Source: DLAJ01 sp023663615 (GTDB lineage Bacteria > Bacillota > Clostridia > Lachnospirales > Lachnospiraceae). Taken from it: a stretch of DNA of 64,000 nt. The notes under the pieces were generated by a model, which ran no database searches, was not told where the DNA came from, and worked only from the letters and a program-made list of their open reading frames with translations. Positions within the stretch are counted from its first letter, which is position 1, and each line of letters opens with the position of its first letter. Position numbers and translations under genes: made by a program. Positions 61,712 to 64,000 of this stretch are shown here, one piece after another. Where the stretch lies: assembly GCA_023663615.1 (NCBI GenBank), contig JAMPHA010000006.1:1-64000 (forward strand), in the 5' to 3' direction.

Positions 61712-61780
61712 GAATTTATTGCCTCATGGAGCGAGGTAGAGATGATCTTTGAAAGGATCGGGAAAAAACTATATTCATAA
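61712..61780 (+). pseudogene. Remnant of a padR-like gene 3' end
   Basis: The segment reads EFIASWSEVEMIFERIG and then a stop, closely matching YIASWSEIEKIFGRIG near the end of the intact padR at 62681-63025, at DNA level too. Just upstream, 61651-61680 (GATGGATTACAAATAAATAG...) resembles the DNA around and after the intact padR stop. An earlier tandem copy of the padR region has thus largely decayed. Confidence 0.65.
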
Positions 61781-61783
61781 ATA

Positions 61784-61812
61784 TTGACTTGATGAATAGC
61801 ATATATTATAAT
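61784..61812 (+). promoter_or_regulatory. Strong promoter of the HAAS-padR operon
   Basis: TTGACT (61784-61789), 17 bp, TATAAT (61807-61812). Confidence 0.75.
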
Positions 61813-61816
61813 GAAA

Positions 61817-61837
61817 CTACTGATCAATAAACAGTAG
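61817..61837. promoter_or_regulatory. Inverted repeat at the HAAS-padR transcription start
   Basis: CTACTG-N9-CAGTAG lies 5 bp after the -10, where a repressor would block initiation. The PadR protein of the same operon is the natural candidate. It is not the common ATGT-N8-ACAT PadR site. Confidence 0.45.
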
Positions 61838-61854
61838 ATGAGAGGAGGGGGACT

Positions 61855-62679
61855 ATGAGAAGAATTGTTTCCAAGAAAGAGTTTATGGAAAAGTTGAAAT
61901 TTTATCTGACATTTGATTTTGACGACGAGGAATGTGCAAATATCTTAGGGGATTATGAGGAGTGGTTTTATAACGAGGGGTTACAGGGAAAGAATGAGGA
62001 AGAAATCTGTGCCGCGCTGAAACCGCCGAAAACAATCGTTCGCAATATGCGTATGGAAACCAATTACTCTTTTTTACACCGGATGCACACACTTTTTCAA
62101 AACAGGACGTTACAAGCATTAGGAGGACTGGCGGTATTTTTCTGCTTTAGCATCGCATTATTGAAAACCTGTAATGAAAGGTCGTGGAGCTATCTGTATG
62201 CGGCGTTGGGGATGATGTTTTTCTATTTTATCGTTGGAATGATATTGACGAAAAAAGATGTGCCGTATCGGAAAGAAGCAGGTAACAGTAATTTGTACGG
62301 AAGTAATCTGTTTGCAATTTGTGCCTTTATCGTAATTATAGCAGCCGAAATGTTCCTGCTTCCTAAAATGGAGCATGCCGATACCGGAAAACGGTGTTTC
62401 ATGGTTGTGAGCCTCTTGATATTGGGATTTTTTGTGATAAATGTATATTTGATCGTGAAAAAAATGGTAGTGTCAGGGGAGCTTGTTTTTTTGACGACGT
62501 TGCATATATCGGGAATTATCTCGCTTCTGCTTTTTGCCATGAATCAATCACATTTTATGTATAATGATGTCATGGAATATTCCCGTTTGGTTTATGGCAG
62601 TATCGGTATTTATATAGAAACAATTTTGTTATGTTTGATCTATTTTATAAAAAAGGTACGCGTAAAGGAAAAGGTATAG
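61855..62679 (+). CDS. HAAS (DUF1700-type) membrane protein
   Basis: 274 aa. Residues 1-65 match the HAAS signaling domain: KKEFMEKLKFYLTFDFDDEE, DYEEWFYNEGLQGKNEEEI. Six or more membrane helices follow. HAAS proteins are usually paired with a PadR regulator, whose activity they may sense or relay. GAGAGGAGGGG precedes the ATG. Here the HAAS gene comes first and padR second (1-nt gap); the opposite order is more usual. Confidence 0.82.
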   Translation: MRRIVSKKEFMEKLKFYLTFDFDDEECANILGDYEEWFYNEGLQGKNEEEICAALKPPKTIVRNMRMETNYSFLHRMHTLFQNRTLQALGGLAVFFCFSIALLKTCNERSWSYLYAALGMMFFYFIVGMILTKKDVPYRKEAGNSNLYGSNLFAICAFIVIIAAEMFLLPKMEHADTGKRCFMVVSLLILGFFVINVYLIVKKMVVSGELVFLTTLHISGIISLLLFAMNQSHFMYNDVMEYSRLVYGSIGIYIETILLCLIYFIKKVRVKEKV

Positions 62680-62680
62680 T

Positions 62681-63025
62681 ATGGATGCGCAATTAAAACG
62701 CGGAATTTTAAGCATGTGTATTTTACAGCTGTTAAAAGAAGACCGATACGGCTATGATCTGGTAAAGCTGTTGCAGGAATTTTTTCCGGATACGGAGGAA
62801 AGCACGTTGTATGCTGTCTTAAGGCGGCTTAACAAAGAGGGGCTGACAGATATGCACGACAGCGAGATTTCTCATGGTCCCAAGCGGAAATATTATCGGA
62901 TTTCAAAAAAAGGGGAAGAACGGCTGAAAGATTATATTGCCTCGTGGAGTGAGATAGAAAAGATTTTTGGAAGAATCGGGATTATAATAGGGTTTGATCA
63001 AATAAGGAGAGAGGATGGATTATAA
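62681..63025 (+). CDS. PadR-family transcriptional regulator
   Basis: 114 aa. A winged helix (LKRGILSMCILQLLKEDRYG, LYAVLRRLNKEGLTD, GPKRKYYRISKKGEERL) with a short C-terminal helix for dimerisation. PadR proteins generally repress, and often autoregulate; the dyad at 61817-61837 is a possible site. It starts 1 nt after the HAAS stop. Confidence 0.92.
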   Translation: MDAQLKRGILSMCILQLLKEDRYGYDLVKLLQEFFPDTEESTLYAVLRRLNKEGLTDMHDSEISHGPKRKYYRISKKGEERLKDYIASWSEIEKIFGRIGIIIGFDQIRREDGL

Positions 63026-63108
63026 ATAGTTCCATGCACCTCAAAAAATTCCATAAAAGTTCTGTTGCATTAACTGCAAGAAGATAATTGCTTTAATATA
63101 GAATTAAA

Positions 63109-63141
63109 AAGAACCATCAGATTTAAGTCCGATGGTTCTTT
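63109..63141. terminator. Bidirectional terminator between padR and a convergent lipoprotein gene
   Basis: AAAGAACCATC and GATGGTTCTTT form a perfect 11-bp stem with A/T-rich flanks on both sides, suited to termination in both directions. Confidence 0.8.
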
Positions 63142-63159
63142 GCGTAGAAATTTTTATAA

Positions 63160-63618
63160 TTATTGCAGGCTGATCTCCAACCGCCCGAACACTTCCTTTG
63201 CGGATTCTTCGGACACCTGATTTCCTAACAGAATCCCTGTGTTGGAATTTTTGATCAGGATCGCATAATTAAATTCGGAATTGTTGAAATTCCACATCAG
63301 GTAATCGCAGGTGTCGGTGCTTCCGCTTTCGATCACGGTGGCATTCGCATCGTTCTCGACTACGTCAACATACATCTGATAACCGTCCGCCATGATGAAT
63401 GTTCCCTGGCTGAGAAGTTCTCCGTCTTTTGAGATTTCAAACGGAAGATCGGAAGTAATCTCATAATGATCCGTTGTCTCGAACTTGATCGTAACCGAGT
63501 CCCCCGTATCGACCGTATAGGTATACGTCATATAAGTATGCGCGCCGCATCCCGCAAGACAGAAGATAGCGGCCGCCATCATGCAAAAGCAACTGAGTTT
63601 TCGTTTGAATTGATTCAT
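63160..63618 (-). CDS. Small lipoprotein of unknown function
   Basis: 152 aa with a signal peptide ending in LAGC (lipid-modified Cys25 or so), then a beta-rich domain (YTYTVDTGDSVTIKFETT, GELLSQGTFIMADGYQMYVD). No family recognised. It follows the zinc-ribbon membrane gene on the same strand with only 16 nt between, so the two are probably co-transcribed. Confidence 0.75.
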   Translation of the reverse strand: MNQFKRKLSCFCMMAAAIFCLAGCGAHTYMTYTYTVDTGDSVTIKFETTDHYEITSDLPFEISKDGELLSQGTFIMADGYQMYVDVVENDANATVIESGSTDTCDYLMWNFNNSEFNYAILIKNSNTGILLGNQVSEESAKEVFGRLEISLQ

Positions 63619-63634
63619 ATAAAATTCCCTCCCG

Positions 63635-64000
63635 TTAATTTAATTTTGCGCCGCATTTATTACAGAAGGCGCCGCCTGTGACTGCCTGACCGCATTGCGG
63701 GCAGAAGTGCTGTGCGCCGCCTGCGGGCTGTGCGCTGCCCTGTGGCTGTATGGGTTGAGGCTGTGCGCCGCCCGGTGCCGCCATGGCAGGCGCAGGAGCA
63801 ATCTGCATCGGACCTTCCGCCTTTGCCTTTCCGAACAGCTCCTTGAATTTCGAAGACAGACCGCAGAGCTTATCGTAAAGATCAAATGTGATCTGCGTGG
63901 AAGGAGCGACCTCCATGTAGGACACCATCATTTTTACGAGCATCCAGCTGTCGATAAACGCCGATTTGATCACAATGGCAATGATCAGCGCCAGAATCAC
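63635..64000 (-). CDS. Membrane protein with C-terminal zinc ribbon (5' end beyond window)
   Basis: Only the last 121 or so residues are present. The visible start is hydrophobic (ILALIIAIVIKSAFIDSWMLV), followed by a helical stretch (FDLYDKLCGLSSKFKELFGK), a Pro/Gln/Ala/Gly linker and a zinc ribbon with two Cys pairs (FCPQCGQ and FCNKCGAKLN). No true start codon can be assigned. Function unknown. Confidence 0.75.
   Translation of the reverse strand: MILALIIAIVIKSAFIDSWMLVKMMVSYMEVAPSTQITFDLYDKLCGLSSKFKELFGKAKAEGPMQIAPAPAMAAPGGAQPQPIQPQGSAQPAGGAQHFCPQCGQAVTGGAFCNKCGAKLN

Noticed and set aside
61567..61827. Minus-strand 86-codon frame downstream of the secreted protein gene
   Set aside because: It covers a terminator hairpin, the padR remnant and the HAAS promoter on the other strand, and shows no ribosome-binding site or family resemblance.

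Overview
The window looks like chromosomal DNA of a spore-forming member of the Clostridia, most likely Lachnospiraceae. This is inferred from gene content and order: a Sua5-rpiB-upp-dCMP deaminase run leading into the atp operon, a two-subunit GlgC/GlgD pair, a dnaD-dnaC-long PRPP synthetase operon, spoVG and spoVT, DUF5050 and HAAS/PadR proteins. Most of it is moderately GC-rich housekeeping DNA; about 48.0-48.9 kb is clearly AT-rich and looks acquired.

Layout. 0-6.4 kb: cut aminotransferase, trmL, then sua5-rpiB-upp-comEB and a coiled-coil SleB-type wall hydrolase, with a DUF402 gene convergent to it. 6.5-13.8 kb: complete F-type ATP synthase operon (atpZ-like, atpI, B, E, F, H, A, G, D, C) with a good promoter and terminator; subunit c carries the sodium-ligand pattern. 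14-17.2 kb: two family-orphan genes. 17.2-23.2 kb, minus strand: queT with a probable preQ1-I riboswitch, a small gene, prs-dnaC-dnaD, a cluster of DnaA-box-like sites, and murC. 23.4-30.7 kb: glgC-glgD, spoVG, a train of hairpins, pth, mfd. 30.8-38.7 kb: sugar utilisation (xylulokinase, DUF4867, a fucose-isomerase-family protein, GH3 glycosidase) interrupted by a twice-frameshifted ABC exporter. 38.8-44.6 kb: membrane XRE protein, SGNH lipoprotein, VanZ-like protein, spoVT, and a membrane propeller protein with a long Asn/Gln/Gly/Tyr/Met repeat domain. 44.8-49.0 kb: ileS, then an MNT-HEPN toxin-antitoxin cassette sitting between two copies of the ileS 3' end. 49.3-57.9 kb: an envelope/regulatory block with two ECF sigma factors, three beta-propeller proteins (two of them tandem lipoprotein paralogues) and an FtsX-type permease pair without its own ATPase. 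58-64 kb: glgP, a secreted protein, a HAAS-PadR operon downstream of a padR remnant, a lipoprotein and a cut zinc-ribbon membrane protein.

Most notable: (1) the 126-bp direct repeat made of the ileS 3' end plus terminator that flanks the MNT-HEPN pair, with the HEPN stop codon supplied by the repeat; (2) an ECF sigma factor fused in frame to a 361-residue winged-helix-like protein that keeps its own internal Shine-Dalgarno and ATG; (3) the sigma/propeller/FtsX block; (4) many unrelated short-period tandem repeats, inside and between genes; (5) a two-hairpin element present in inverted orientation at 26.2 and 55.8 kb. No tRNA, rRNA, CRISPR array, transposase or integrase was recognised.
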